Assembly (NCBI GenBank): GCA_964453525.1
Contig: CAYVOV010000015.1
Coordinates: forward strand, 30,361-94,360
Source: CAYVOV01 sp964453525
GTDB lineage: Bacteria > Chloroflexota > Dehalococcoidia > Dehalococcoidales > UBA2162
Direction of reading: 5' to 3'
DNA length: 64,000 bases
Shown: piece after piece, positions 34,708-44,034 of the stretch
How positions within the stretch are numbered: position 1 is the first letter of the stretch
How the letters are laid out: every line of letters begins with the position of its first letter
The notes under the pieces: model-generated
Database searches by the model: none
What the model was told of the DNA's origin: nothing
Seen by the model: only the letters and a program-made list of their open reading frames with translations
Program-made: the position numbers and the translations under genes

Positions 34708-36465
34708 ATGGCAGAAGACAAAGTCTATAAGTGCCTTAATCCAGTTGGTAATGAGATGCCGGTGAAAACGTTCCCCCTGGCACCGCGTCTGGATACAATC
34801 GATGGCAAGGAAATCTATTTCAGTATCACCGGAGAGCCGGATATAACCATAGCCCTGGAAAAGAAGCTGAAGGCTGATTATCCGAATGTGAAGCTTAAAA
34901 TAAAGAAGACATACGGTATTACTCCGGTCGAGTTGTCCGATGAGGAAATGAAGACCGCTGACGGCCTGATTCAGGCGATATGCTGGTGAAGCGGTGCCGT
35001 GTGGAGGCAGTTGCCTTACCTGGTAAAGCTTGAAAAAGCGGGAATCCCGACGGTGGTCGTTGACCTTGAGGACCAGTGGCAGATGGTCGAGCAGGAGGCA
35101 CTAAGGAGCGGCGTCCCCAGGATACGTTATCTTCATGCTTCACGGACGCTTCCCGGGCCGGAAGACGTTGAAAACTGGGTAGAAAAAATGTTTGGAGAAT
35201 TGACCCGGCCTCTCACCGATGAGGAAAAAGAGGAAGGCATCTACAGCCCGCCGCAGCAGCGAGTGCTTTTTGAAGGGACACTTGAAGAGGCACATGAATT
35301 CTACCAGCAGACGAAGTATATACCACTACCGGTGGAGGCACCTCTTGCTGTCTATACTGATGGATTCCCGATAGTGGTCCCGACCGAGGAGCGGGTGGCG
35401 GAGATGCTTAAAGGCACCAGCCACAGACCGGATGAAGTGTTAACCTACCAGGCAGATAGAACGGCAACCCAGGGAGAAGCTACAAGTGAGGGAAGTCTGG
35501 GTATTAAAAAAGGTGACGTAGTACGGTTCCAGCCCCTGAAACGGACGGCTACCGTGGAGAAGGTGGCGATTAATGCCGTGATGGCAGGATGCAAACCGGA
35601 GCACCTTCCCGTGGTGCTTGCTATTGCGCAATCGGCCACTCCTATCAGCACCACCAACTTCCCCAGCCAGGCGGTATGTCTCAGCGGGCCTATCGTCAAG
35701 GAGCTGGGACTGAATACCGGATGCGGCCACCTCGGTCCCGGGAGCACGGTCAACGGGCCAATCGGCCGCGCTTATCAGTTAATGGCGATAAACCTCGGTG
35801 GCGCTGTTCCCGGAGTAAACCGCATGGGCTGCCAGGGGAGTCCGCTCAACAACGGCGGTGTCTGCTACGGAGAGAATGCGGATGGCCTGCCGGGAGGCTG
35901 GAAAGGTCTGAATGAGGAGTTCGGTTTCAAGAAAGACGAAAGTATGGTTATGGTTCAGATGGTGAATGGCGGCATCGTGGGCTCACAGTTCTCGCCTGGC
36001 GGATACCGGGCGCTCCAGAAAAGCGGTCATGGCGGACTTGCCCGGCGTTTCGACGTGAAAGGGACTCCGGGCCCCCACAACTGGCTTGACTACATCCTGC
36101 CCGGACTCTATGAAGGTCGTGAGGGACCCTGGACATTCATCATGGTACCGGAGATGGCGCAGCACCTGCTAGACCTCGGTTTTAAGTCCAAGGATGAGGT
36201 ATACGAGTATCTCTGGAAGAAGAGCTTTGAGCCAGTGAAGAAATACAGGACTCGCTCCTGGCCTGATTTCCGTAGAAACGGCTGGATGGGATTGGAACCG
36301 CTTTCAGGTAAGCCCTGGAAGGAACTGCCTGACGACCATATGGTACCTTCTTCCACTGACGACCCTAAAGAATTCTGTATAATTATTGCCGGCGGGCAGG
36401 AAGAAGCGAGCATTCAGCTTGCCGGCGGCCGCGGCAATGCTTTCAGCATAGATGTCTGGAGGTAA
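34708..36465 (+). CDS. UGSC-type selenoprotein with in-frame UGA, copy 1
   Basis: Read through TGA 34987-34989 this is one frame of 585 residues, with Sec at position 94. The N-terminal half (LAPRLDTIDGKEI ... ADGLIQAICW) and the segment after the UGA (LEKAGIPTVVVDLEDQ) match the first domain of UGSC-family selenoproteins; the C-terminal domain has AGCKPEHLPVVLAIAQ, NTGCGHLGPGS and GGQEEAS. The motif at the UGA is C-W-U-S-G-A instead of U-G-S-C. The alternative of two separate genes is unlikely: the downstream frame would start at a GTG 9 bases after the stop with no ribosome site, and the codons between differ only synonymously from copy 2. Residues about 250-268 differ from copy 2 by a 7-residue longer patch. 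AAGGAGAG precedes the ATG. Confidence 0.82.
34991..35014 (+). promoter_or_regulatory. candidate bacterial SECIS hairpin, copy 1
   Basis: Starting two bases after the UGA, GCGGTGCC pairs with GGCA-G-TTGC: eight pairs (two of them G-U) with one bulged G and a 7-base loop GTGTGGA holding GG about 15 bases from the UGA. Size and position resemble bacterial SECIS elements bound by SelB. Confidence 0.5.
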
Positions 36466-36542
36466 TGTATTCTTTTTAAAAAATGATTGGTTCGAGAGGC
36501 GATTATGCCTGACTCTTAAAAAATTTTTGGAGGAGAGTAAAA

Positions 36543-38279
36543 ATGGCAGAAGACAAAGTATATAAGTGCCTCAGTCCTGTCGGTACCGAGATGCCGGTGA
36601 AAACGTTTCCCCTGGCGCCACGTCTCGACACCATTGATGGCAAGGAAATCTATTTCAGCATTACCGGCGAGCCGGATATAACCATAGCCCTGGAAAAGAA
36701 GCTGAAGGCTGATTATCCGAATGTGAAACTTAAAATAAAGAAGACGTATGGTATTGATCCGGTCCCGATATCCGATGAGGAGATGAAGACCGCTGACGGC
36801 CTGATTCAGGCGATATGCTGGTGAAGCGGCGCTGTGTGGAGGCAGTTGCCTTATTTAGCAAAGCTTGAGAAAGCAGGCATTCCAACGGTGGTAGTCGACC
36901 TTGAAGACCAGTGGCAGATGGTAGAGCAGGAGGCGCTGGTAAACGGCGTCCCAAAGATACGATATATACATGCTTCACGGATGCTTCCCGGACCGGAAGA
37001 CGTCGAAAACTGGGTTGAGGACATGTTTGATGCCCTTATCCTGCCTCTCACCGATGAGGAAAAAGAGGAAGGCATGTACAGCCCGCCGCAGCAGCGGATA
37101 CTCTTTGAAGGGGCTCTCGAAGAGGCACATGAATTCTACCAGCAGACGAAGTATATACCACTGCCGGTGGAGGCACCTCTTGCTGTCTATACTGATGGAT
37201 TCCCGATAGTGGTCCCGACCGAGGAGCGGGTGGCGGAGATGCTTAAAGGCACCAGCCACAGACCGGATGAAGTACTGACCCTTGCCCAGGATGTTGAGCG
37301 GTTCATGGATGTGGTCAGTAAAAAGGGTGAGGTAGTACGGTTCCAGCCCCTGAAGAGGACGGCCACTGTTGAAAAGGTGGCGGTCAATGCCGTGATGGCG
37401 GGATGCAAACCGGAACACCTGCCGGTGGTACTCGCTATTGCCCAGTCGGGGTGTCCTATCAGCACCACCAATTTCCCCAGTCAGGCGGTCTGCGTCAGCG
37501 GACCAATAGTCAAAGAGATGGGATTTAATACCGGATGCGGCCATCTCGGTCCCGGCAGCACGGTCAACGGACCAATCGGACGTGCCTACCAGCTAATGGC
37601 AATAAACCTCGGTGGTGCCGTTCCCGGCGTGAACAGGATGGGCTGCCAGGGCAGTCCGCTCAACAACGGCGGCGTCTGCTACGGGGAGAATGCGGACGGT
37701 CTGCCGGAAGGCTGGAAGGGCTTGAACGAGGAGTTCGGCTTCAAGAAAGACGAAAGTATAGTCATGGTCCAGATGGTGAATGGCGGAATAGTGGGTTCGC
37801 AGTTCTCACCCGGCGGATACCGGGCACTGCAGAAGAGCGGTCATGGCGGACTTGCCCGGCGTTTCGATGTGAAAGGGACTCCGGGACCCCATAACTGGCT
37901 GGACTACATCCTGCCCGGTCTCTATGAAGGGCGTGAAGGAGCCTGGACATTCATCATGGTACCAGAGATGGCGCAGCACCTGCTAGACCTCGGCTTCAAG
38001 TCCAAGGATGAGGTATATGAGTATCTCTGGAAGAAGAGCTTTGAACCACTATCGAAATACAGGACTCGCTCCTGGCCTGATTTCTTCAGAAACGGCTGGA
38101 TGGGAATAGAGAAGACATCCGGCAAGCCCTGGAAAGAACTGCCGGATGATTATATGGTGCCTGCATCGTCTGATAATCCCAATGATTTCTGTATAATTAT
38201 CGCCGGCGGGCAGGAGGAGGCAAGTGTTCAGCTTACCGGCGGACGTGGCAGTGCCTTCAGCATAGATGTCTGGAGGTAG
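36543..38279 (+). CDS. UGSC-type selenoprotein with in-frame UGA, copy 2
   Basis: One frame of 578 residues read through TGA 36822-36824 (Sec94), about 85-90% identical to copy 1. The conserved core includes AICW-Sec-SGAVWRQLPYL, TNFPSQAVCVSGPIV, MGCQGSPLNNGGVCYGEN and the ending AFSIDVWR. The C-terminal domain has many conserved Cys and Gly. In place of copy 1's odd patch it reads LAQDVERFMDVVSKKGE, which looks like the ancestral form. The gap between copies is 77 bases with GGAGGAGAG before the ATG, so both are one transcript. Enzymatic role unknown; the family is related in layout to selenoproteins of the glycine/proline reductase type. Confidence 0.82.
36826..36849 (+). promoter_or_regulatory. 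candidate bacterial SECIS hairpin, copy 2
   Basis: Two bases differ from copy 1 (T to C and C to T) yet pairing is kept: C6 can pair with G21 instead of U6 with A20, and U9 with G17 as a wobble. The loop GTGTGGA is identical. Pairing kept despite substitutions supports the structure. Confidence 0.5.
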
Positions 38280-38348
38280 CCAGCAGTCTGAGCCGGAATT
38301 GACAAAAGAACCGGACACATGATAAATTAGTCGTAAAGGAGGGAAATT

Positions 38349-38540
38349 ATGACAGAAGCAGAGATTATTGAGCAGATTACCAAAAAACAGAATGAGCTCG
38401 AAGAGAAACGTTCGGGAAATGCTGGCGCCAACATAATCAAAGCCCTTGAGGACGAAATTAATAGTCTGCAGGTTGATCTCTCTCAGGTTGAAAAGAGACC
38501 ATCAGAGCAGCAGGTTTTCCTGGACGAATGTGCCGGGTAG
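38349..38540 (+). CDS. small coiled-coil protein, paralogue A
   Basis: The protein has 63 residues, highly charged, with a heptad-rich helix (EIIEQITKKQNELEEKR) and the ending QQVFLDECAG. Strong AAAGGAGGG ribosome site. A paralogue with the same N-terminal pattern and FLDQCA ending lies at 41662, beyond the MoxR/VWA pair. Function unknown; it may be an adaptor for the neighbouring selenoproteins or chaperones. A long hairpin follows. Confidence 0.7.
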   Translation: MTEAEIIEQITKKQNELEEKRSGNAGANIIKALEDEINSLQVDLSQVEKRPSEQQVFLDECAG

Positions 38541-38563
38541 TATCCCGGAAATGATTGAAAAGA

Positions 38564-38603
38564 AGTTGGCACATCCTTACCAAAAATGAAGGATGTGCCA
38601 ACT
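38564..38603 (+). terminator. long hairpin ending the selenoprotein transcript
   Basis: A perfect 15-bp stem AGTTGGCACATCCTT / AAGGATGTGCCAACT with a 10-base A-rich loop; no T-run follows. Confidence 0.65.
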
Positions 38604-38841
38604 AGTAATTGGGACTCACACTAATCAATATCCAGGTCAAAGCGTTCATACCCTGTCTGGGCTGATGCTTTCAATTACAAAGGTTCTGTAACCCGTATTA
38701 TCCAGCTTGCCTTGACCTCTGCATATCGCTTTGATAATATCGTAGTGAGTGCCGCGAATTACCGTGCTTAACTGCACTTCTAGACGTTCTACATAACGGA
38801 CGAAAGAGACAGCGCTTAGAGTCAGAAGGGATAAGTAGTTA
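38604..38841. other. intergenic region before the MoxR gene
   Basis: About 240 bases with no coding signal. Contains AGAAGGGA before the TTG start of the MoxR gene; no clear promoter. Confidence 0.4.
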
Positions 38842-40395
38842 TTGAACTCAACTTTCCCCGAATCATATAAGCAGAATAATGAGTTTAAGGATTTTGACCT
38901 TGATGGATATCGACCGATGTCGGTTGTCCATCAAATCAGGGGCTCAATTCTGCATAGAATCAAAACCGGACAACCTTTGCTCCCTGAAATCGATGGTAGA
39001 GAGGGAGTCAAGGCAGACGTAATCAGAACACTGCTCTCTGGAGCCCATCCTTACCTGGTTTCCGAGGAGGGCTCGGGTAAGACCAGGTTATCCAGGTCAT
39101 TAACCAATCTCCTGCCGGGGATTCCAGTTATTAAAGGCTGTCCCTATAATGACGACCCCAAATGGCCCCCCGAACTTCTCTGTCCAAGGTGCCGGGCTAA
39201 GCAGGATCCGGCTGAAGAATTCGGTATTGATTTCATTCCCAGTAAAAAGAGATTTTCTCGAATACAGGGAAACGAGTATACCAACGAAGCGAAGCTTCTC
39301 GGGCTCAGAGATATCCAGCCCATCGTTCAGGGTAAGAGTCTTGCCGACCCGGAGGTATTTACCGGTACCGGAGTTTTCCACGCCAACAGGGGTATACTGT
39401 TTGTGGACGAATTGCCGGCTATCAGGACCAAGATACAGGTACTCTTTCACCCGGTTCTGGAAGAGAAACTGGCTGTACTTGAGGAGTATAACTGGCAGCA
39501 CCCGCTGGACCTGATACTGGTGGCAACAGGAAATCCCGCCGGTTTCTCTCACGTGAATGATATCCCCAGACCGCTCCTTGATAGATTAGAGCTAATCTAT
39601 ATGGAACTACCCGACGAAGAAGTGGAAAAGAAGATTATTCTCACTGAGAGGTTCGGCGACGGCGGTAATCGGGATTCTGGAGTTAAATATGACCAGCCTC
39701 TGTACTTTACGGAAGAAGATATAGCCAGGAAAGTAACGGCTCCATGGTGGATTGTGGATGTGGTAAATAAAGCGGTCAGGCATAGTCGAATCTGCCAGTA
39801 TGTGGAGAAGCGTCCCAGTATCAGGGCAACTATCCGGGCGCTGGACCACACCTATGCCAGTGTGGAGATTGAGAACAGGAAGGTCGCCAGTCTGCAACAC
39901 GCCTGCTTTGGCTTAAGGCTTGCTCTAAGGGGCAGAATTGGCTTGAGAGCAGACCTGATAGATTTTGAAGAGCCGAGAAAGACGTTTCATCTTTCCGGTC
40001 AGCTTGCCGAAGACTTCATCTGGAATGTATTTGAGAATATCTGCCATGAGTCCTCTTATCTGGGCGACTGGGACCGGCAAAAGGTCAGCGCCGAGCTGGG
40101 AGAACTCCTTACAGGAGGTACAGACCTGTCAGCGGGCAGGCTGCCCGAATCAGTGCTTTCCAACTTTGCTGAGCTCAAGGAGCTTGTAGAGCGAATGAAA
40201 ACGATAGGGCAAGAAACAGCGGATTCAACTTCGGCAAATGAGGTTGAGGCGGGACTATATAACAGCAGCGATACTGAGACTATAGAGGAACTCAACTACT
40301 CGGCTATCGAGATGCTGGCTAATATCTGTGTGCATTCTAAAGTAATAAGTGATTCAAAACTAAAACCGCTGTTTTTTGCCAGTGAGTACGTATGA
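38842..40395 (+). CDS. MoxR/BchI-type AAA+ ATPase, pair 1
   Basis: The protein has 517 residues. Walker A is SEEGSGKTRL (Lys80), Walker B ILFVDELP, and sensor 1 is LVATGNP. Right after the ATP site is a cysteine triad Cys100, Cys114, Cys117 (C-x13-C-x2-C), a likely zinc knuckle not standard in MoxR. Chelatase/MoxR ATPases work with a VWA partner to insert metals or remodel enzymes; here the partner overlaps by 4 bases (ATGA). TTG start with AGAAGGGA upstream. A C-terminal helical extension (about 370-517) is unique to this copy. The selenoprotein genes lie upstream, a possible client. Confidence 0.85.
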   Translation: MNSTFPESYKQNNEFKDFDLDGYRPMSVVHQIRGSILHRIKTGQPLLPEIDGREGVKADVIRTLLSGAHPYLVSEEGSGKTRLSRSLTNLLPGIPVIKGCPYNDDPKWPPELLCPRCRAKQDPAEEFGIDFIPSKKRFSRIQGNEYTNEAKLLGLRDIQPIVQGKSLADPEVFTGTGVFHANRGILFVDELPAIRTKIQVLFHPVLEEKLAVLEEYNWQHPLDLILVATGNPAGFSHVNDIPRPLLDRLELIYMELPDEEVEKKIILTERFGDGGNRDSGVKYDQPLYFTEEDIARKVTAPWWIVDVVNKAVRHSRICQYVEKRPSIRATIRALDHTYASVEIENRKVASLQHACFGLRLALRGRIGLRADLIDFEEPRKTFHLSGQLAEDFIWNVFENICHESSYLGDWDRQKVSAELGELLTGGTDLSAGRLPESVLSNFAELKELVERMKTIGQETADSTSANEVEAGLYNSSDTETIEELNYSAIEMLANICVHSKVISDSKLKPLFFASEYV

Positions 40396-41558
40396 AACAG
40401 TTAAGCATTGAATACTGCAGGCGATGCAGCTTTAAAGCGGAGCCTGAAAGTGACCTGCTCTCGGAGCTTGCTTACAATGAGGACCGTTATCTTCCCGACC
40501 TTTTGAAACAGGCTCAGGAAAACCCTGAAAGCGCTCTTTACAAAGAAGCAGCTAAACAGATGGAACTGAGACTGGAGAACGAGGCGGGAGACGACGAACC
40601 GGATGATACAGTAGGCCCTTGCCTGACTGATGATGAGCCTGAATTCGGCAATGTATCAGGATTGCCCAGGCAGGATATAAACGAGGAAGACTTAAGGAGA
40701 GCGCTTGAAGAATACGAGACCAGCGGCTTAATCGATATCCAGAAAGGGAAGGTCATAGTAACCTCCCGGGCGGTAAAGAAACTTGCCGCTGATGCTCTGG
40801 AGAGAATCCTCAGAGAACTCAGCCGAAAAACAAGCGGGTCCAATCCTGTAGAGAAGGAAGACTTTGGAGTTGATTTGTCTCTCCGTACTAGGCGTTACGA
40901 AGCAGGTGATGACTACTCCTTGGTGGACCTGGTAAGTACTGCAATCAATGCGATAAGGAGAAGCGGACGGCTTGAATTTGAGCCTGGAGACTTCGAAGTA
41001 TATGAGGAAATACACCAGTCCAAGTTGAATGCGGCAATACTTATTGATGAGAGCGGTTCGATGAGAGATTCAGGTAAGCTGGAAGCAGCCATGGAAACGG
41101 CTCTGGCTCTCTCCAAGTTAATACTGAGAGAGCCAGATAATACGCTGAAAGTGTTTGTCTTTTCCGATGAGGTCAGGCAGATAGAGCCTTGGGCTATCGT
41201 CAACGAAGTAATCAGCGGGGGTGATACCGATATCAGAGCTGCACTGGCCGCTTTCAGAAGAGCCTGCAGTCACGAATATGGTGACAAACAGGCTTACCTC
41301 ATAACCGATACCGAGCCGAATAATGAAAGCGGCAGACATTTAACTTTTGATAAAGCGGCAAACGGGCTTATCGAAGAAGCAGCCCGATACCGGCAGGAGA
41401 AGATAGGGTTGAATATAATAATGCTGGACCAGGGTCCGGAATTGAAGAGCCTGGCTTCGACCATAGCCAGGAAGAACCTGGGCAGAGTTTTTTTCACTTC
41501 TCCGGATACACTCGGTGAAGTTCTGGTCGAGGACTATCTGAGAGGTAAAAGGGAATAA
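40392..41558 (+). CDS. VWA domain protein, pair 1
   Basis: The protein has 388 residues. N-terminal CRRC pair (9-12), an acidic linker (about 60-105), and a C-terminal von Willebrand A domain with MIDAS residues in IDESGSM (Asp219, Ser221, Ser223), GGDTD and ITDTEPN. It resembles the D/ChlD half of magnesium-chelatase-like pairs. Coupled to the ATPase by ATGA overlap. The MIDAS is complete, so metal-dependent partner binding is expected. Confidence 0.85.
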   Translation: MKQLSIEYCRRCSFKAEPESDLLSELAYNEDRYLPDLLKQAQENPESALYKEAAKQMELRLENEAGDDEPDDTVGPCLTDDEPEFGNVSGLPRQDINEEDLRRALEEYETSGLIDIQKGKVIVTSRAVKKLAADALERILRELSRKTSGSNPVEKEDFGVDLSLRTRRYEAGDDYSLVDLVSTAINAIRRSGRLEFEPGDFEVYEEIHQSKLNAAILIDESGSMRDSGKLEAAMETALALSKLILREPDNTLKVFVFSDEVRQIEPWAIVNEVISGGDTDIRAALAAFRRACSHEYGDKQAYLITDTEPNNESGRHLTFDKAANGLIEEAARYRQEKIGLNIIMLDQGPELKSLASTIARKNLGRVFFTSPDTLGEVLVEDYLRGKRE

Positions 41559-41661
41559 CCTTCTCCTTGAAAATGTTAAGTGGCCGGTGTGGCGGATCGG
41601 TCATGCCGTGATTGACAAGAGAATTACACACGTGCTAGATTTTTTTAAAGGGAAATCTATC

Positions 41662-41883
41662 ATGACAACAGAAAAACCGGTAATGTCGGAAGTCGAACTC
41701 ATTGAGCTGATTAACAGAAAGCGTACTGAGCTTGAGGAAAATCGTGCGGCCAACGTCAGCAGCTCGCTATTGAAAGTCCAGGAAGAAGAAATCAGCGAGC
41801 TCGAACTGATTTTTGCCACCGGGGATACTAAACGTCTGGAGATGCGCATCTTTTTAGACCAGTGCGCTGAGAAAGTTGATTAA
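41662..41883 (+). CDS. small coiled-coil protein, paralogue B
   Basis: The protein has 73 residues from ATG 41662 (AAAGGGA upstream). The pattern SEVELIELINRKRTELEENR matches paralogue A at 38349, and the end FLDQCAEKVD matches its FLDECAG. The pair brackets the MoxR/VWA genes, which suggests all four belong to one functional unit. Charged, soluble, no known family. Confidence 0.65.
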   Translation: MTTEKPVMSEVELIELINRKRTELEENRAANVSSSLLKVQEEEISELELIFATGDTKRLEMRIFLDQCAEKVD

Positions 41884-42125
41884 AAAGAGTCGGTATATTC
41901 TATCCCATAGCGCAAGAGGTGGATATGCTGACCGAAAAAAATAAATTATACTAATCAGGCTTTCGGTAGAATCGATACGTCTACACCGGGCCTGATAATT
42001 ATAATAAATAGGGAAATTAAAAATTCTTGTCTTTTGCACAGGACTGAATCGTTCGGTTCGTGGGAACTTACCGACATCCAGCCAGCAAAATTTGACCCTA
42101 TTCACGTATACTGAAAAGAAAAGAT
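41884..42125. other. intergenic region before the desulfurase
   Basis: 242 bases; A+T-rich; no clear promoter or operator of Fe-S regulators. Nothing further seen. Confidence 0.35.
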
Positions 42126-43289
42126 ATGAAGCGAATATATCTTGATTATGCTGCAACAACACCGATGCACCCCGAGGTACTTGAGGCGATGCAGCTCTAT
42201 TTCTGCGAGGCTTTCGGTAATCCTTCGAGTATTTACTCCTACGGGCAGGAAGCGAAGGCAGCCATGGAGGAAGCGCGGACTAAAGTAGCCGGGGTTATCG
42301 GTGCCCGGGAAGAGGAAATCGTCTTTACCGGGAGCGGCACCGAGGCGGACAACTTTGCCATAAAGGGCGTGGCTTACGCCAACCGGAATAAGGGAAACCA
42401 TGTCATAACCAGCGCCATTGAGCACCATGCCGTGCTTGAGACGTGCCTGTTCCTCGAAAAAGAAGGGTATGAACTGACCTATCTTCCAGTGGATGAGTAT
42501 GGGATGGTCAGTCCTGACGATGTCAAAAAGGCAATCACTGGCAAGACCGTACTGATATCGATAATGCATGCCAACAATGAGGTCGGCACCATAGAGCCGA
42601 TTGCGGAGATAGGCGGTATAGCTAGGGAGGCCGGAGTGTATTTCCACACTGATGCCGTACAGACGGTGGGACATTTACCGATAGATGTGGGTAAGCTCAA
42701 TGTTGATTTACTGGCGACATCGGCGCACAAGCTATACGGACCCAAGGGGGTGGGTGCATTATACATCAGGAAAGGCACCAAAGTAACGCCGTTCATACAC
42801 GGTGGTGAGCAGGAGAAAAGACGGCGGGCAAGTACTGAAAATGTTGCCGGGATAGTAGGATTCGGCAAAGCTGCCGAGCTTGCCGGGCTCGAAATAGACG
42901 AGGAAGCGGAGAGAATAACCGGACTGCGCAACCGGCTCATTAAGGGCCTGCTGGAGATTGAAGAAGTGCGTCTCAACGGGCATCCGGAAATAAGATTACC
43001 GAACAACGTTAACATCAGTGTAGCCTATGTGGAAGGTGAATCAATGGTGCTCAACCTCGACCTTGAAGGTATCTGCGCTTCGACCGGTTCGGCCTGCAGT
43101 TCGTCGAGTCTGGAGCCTTCCCACGTACTGCTGGCTCTTGGGCTGCCCCCCGAACTGGCGCATGGTTCTTTAAGAATGACTCTGGGCAAGTGGACTATGG
43201 AAGATGACATAGAGCGTGTACTTGAAGTTCTGCCCGGAATCATCACCAAGCTCAGGGCAATGTCTCCATTATACAAGAGAAAGGCGTAG
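42126..43289 (+). CDS. nifS: cysteine desulfurase (NifS/IscS family)
   Basis: The protein has 387 residues. PLP lysine Lys202 is in SAHKLYGPKG, the cofactor His in EHHAV, and the active Cys324 in STGSACSSSS, a group I-type loop. It releases sulfur from cysteine for Fe-S assembly; some members also act on selenocysteine. No IscU partner lies next to it. It could supply the nitrogenase-like system and the other Fe-S enzymes in this window, but that is inference. Confidence 0.92.
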   Translation: MKRIYLDYAATTPMHPEVLEAMQLYFCEAFGNPSSIYSYGQEAKAAMEEARTKVAGVIGAREEEIVFTGSGTEADNFAIKGVAYANRNKGNHVITSAIEHHAVLETCLFLEKEGYELTYLPVDEYGMVSPDDVKKAITGKTVLISIMHANNEVGTIEPIAEIGGIAREAGVYFHTDAVQTVGHLPIDVGKLNVDLLATSAHKLYGPKGVGALYIRKGTKVTPFIHGGEQEKRRRASTENVAGIVGFGKAAELAGLEIDEEAERITGLRNRLIKGLLEIEEVRLNGHPEIRLPNNVNISVAYVEGESMVLNLDLEGICASTGSACSSSSLEPSHVLLALGLPPELAHGSLRMTLGKWTMEDDIERVLEVLPGIITKLRAMSPLYKRKA

Positions 43290-43478
43290 CAAACGTCAAC
43301 CGGGTCTCAAACCTGCGACAATCTCATCAAGTCCAGAGTGAAGGCCGAATCCAGGTTTAATAGTCCCTAAAAGCACTACTTTCAGTGCGGAAACCTGAGC
43401 CTCTGCATCATTTCGTAATTTTGTCTTTGAATATTTAAATCTCTTTTGGGTTATTTTTGCATTGGGTTGTCTTTCTTT
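43290..43478. other. intergenic, no feature seen
   Basis: Region after nifS without a clear terminator; leads into the dispersed repeat. Confidence 0.3.
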
Positions 43479-43780
43479 GCCTCACCCCTGACCCCTCTCC
43501 AGCCAGAACCATTACAAATGAAAGAAAATTCTCCTGGCTGGAGAGGGGGAAAAAGAGAGAGGGGGCGGAGCCCCCTCTCAACAATCTCTCCCCTTCAGGG
43601 AGAACCCCTCTCAAACTGGCGAATATTCTCATTATAAATCGAGGAGGTGTTTGAGAGGAGGACTAAGGGGGAGATTGCTAAAGAGGGGGATATCCTCTTC
43701 TTTAGCTTCCACAGGGATTCATTCTGAAGGTTCACCCTGAAGGGCAGCGGGCGGGAATAGATAAAGTAAAAAGAGAGCAC
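43479..43780. repeat. dispersed repeat, copy 3 (compound)
   Basis: Contains CTCACCCCTGACCCCTCTCC, two copies of a CTGGC...GAGAGGG arm, CTCTCAAACTGGCG and its inverse TTTGAGAGGAGGAC, and finally AAGGGGGAGATTGCTAAAGA with GGGCGGGAATAGATAAAG. It joins the elements seen separately at 17540 and 27055, suggesting two repeat families side by side. Confidence 0.6.
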
Positions 43781-44034
43781 TCCATTTAATCAGGCCGGAG
43801 GATAGGATCTTCTTTAGAGCAGGTTGCACCGGCTCAGGTTATTAATATAGAATATCGGTGCATTTAAAAACTGAAGTTCTGTAAAGCCTGTGGCTGAAGA
43901 TTTGAACGGTCCGCTGTGGTTAAACAGGTCAAATGCTGACCCTGCCATTGAATATAACAAGTATATAGGGCTAATAACCCGCAACGTTAGGAGTGGAAAA
44001 TCGCAAATACTGATACCCAATACAAAGGAGCATT
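43781..44034. other. leader of the enolase-superfamily gene
   Basis: No promoter can be called with confidence. AAAGGAG lies just before the ATG at 44035. Confidence 0.3.

Noticed and set aside
34708..38279. UGA reassigned to tryptophan in this organism
   Set aside because: Many intact genes here end in TGA (for example 15318) followed by non-coding DNA, so UGA is a stop except in the two special genes.
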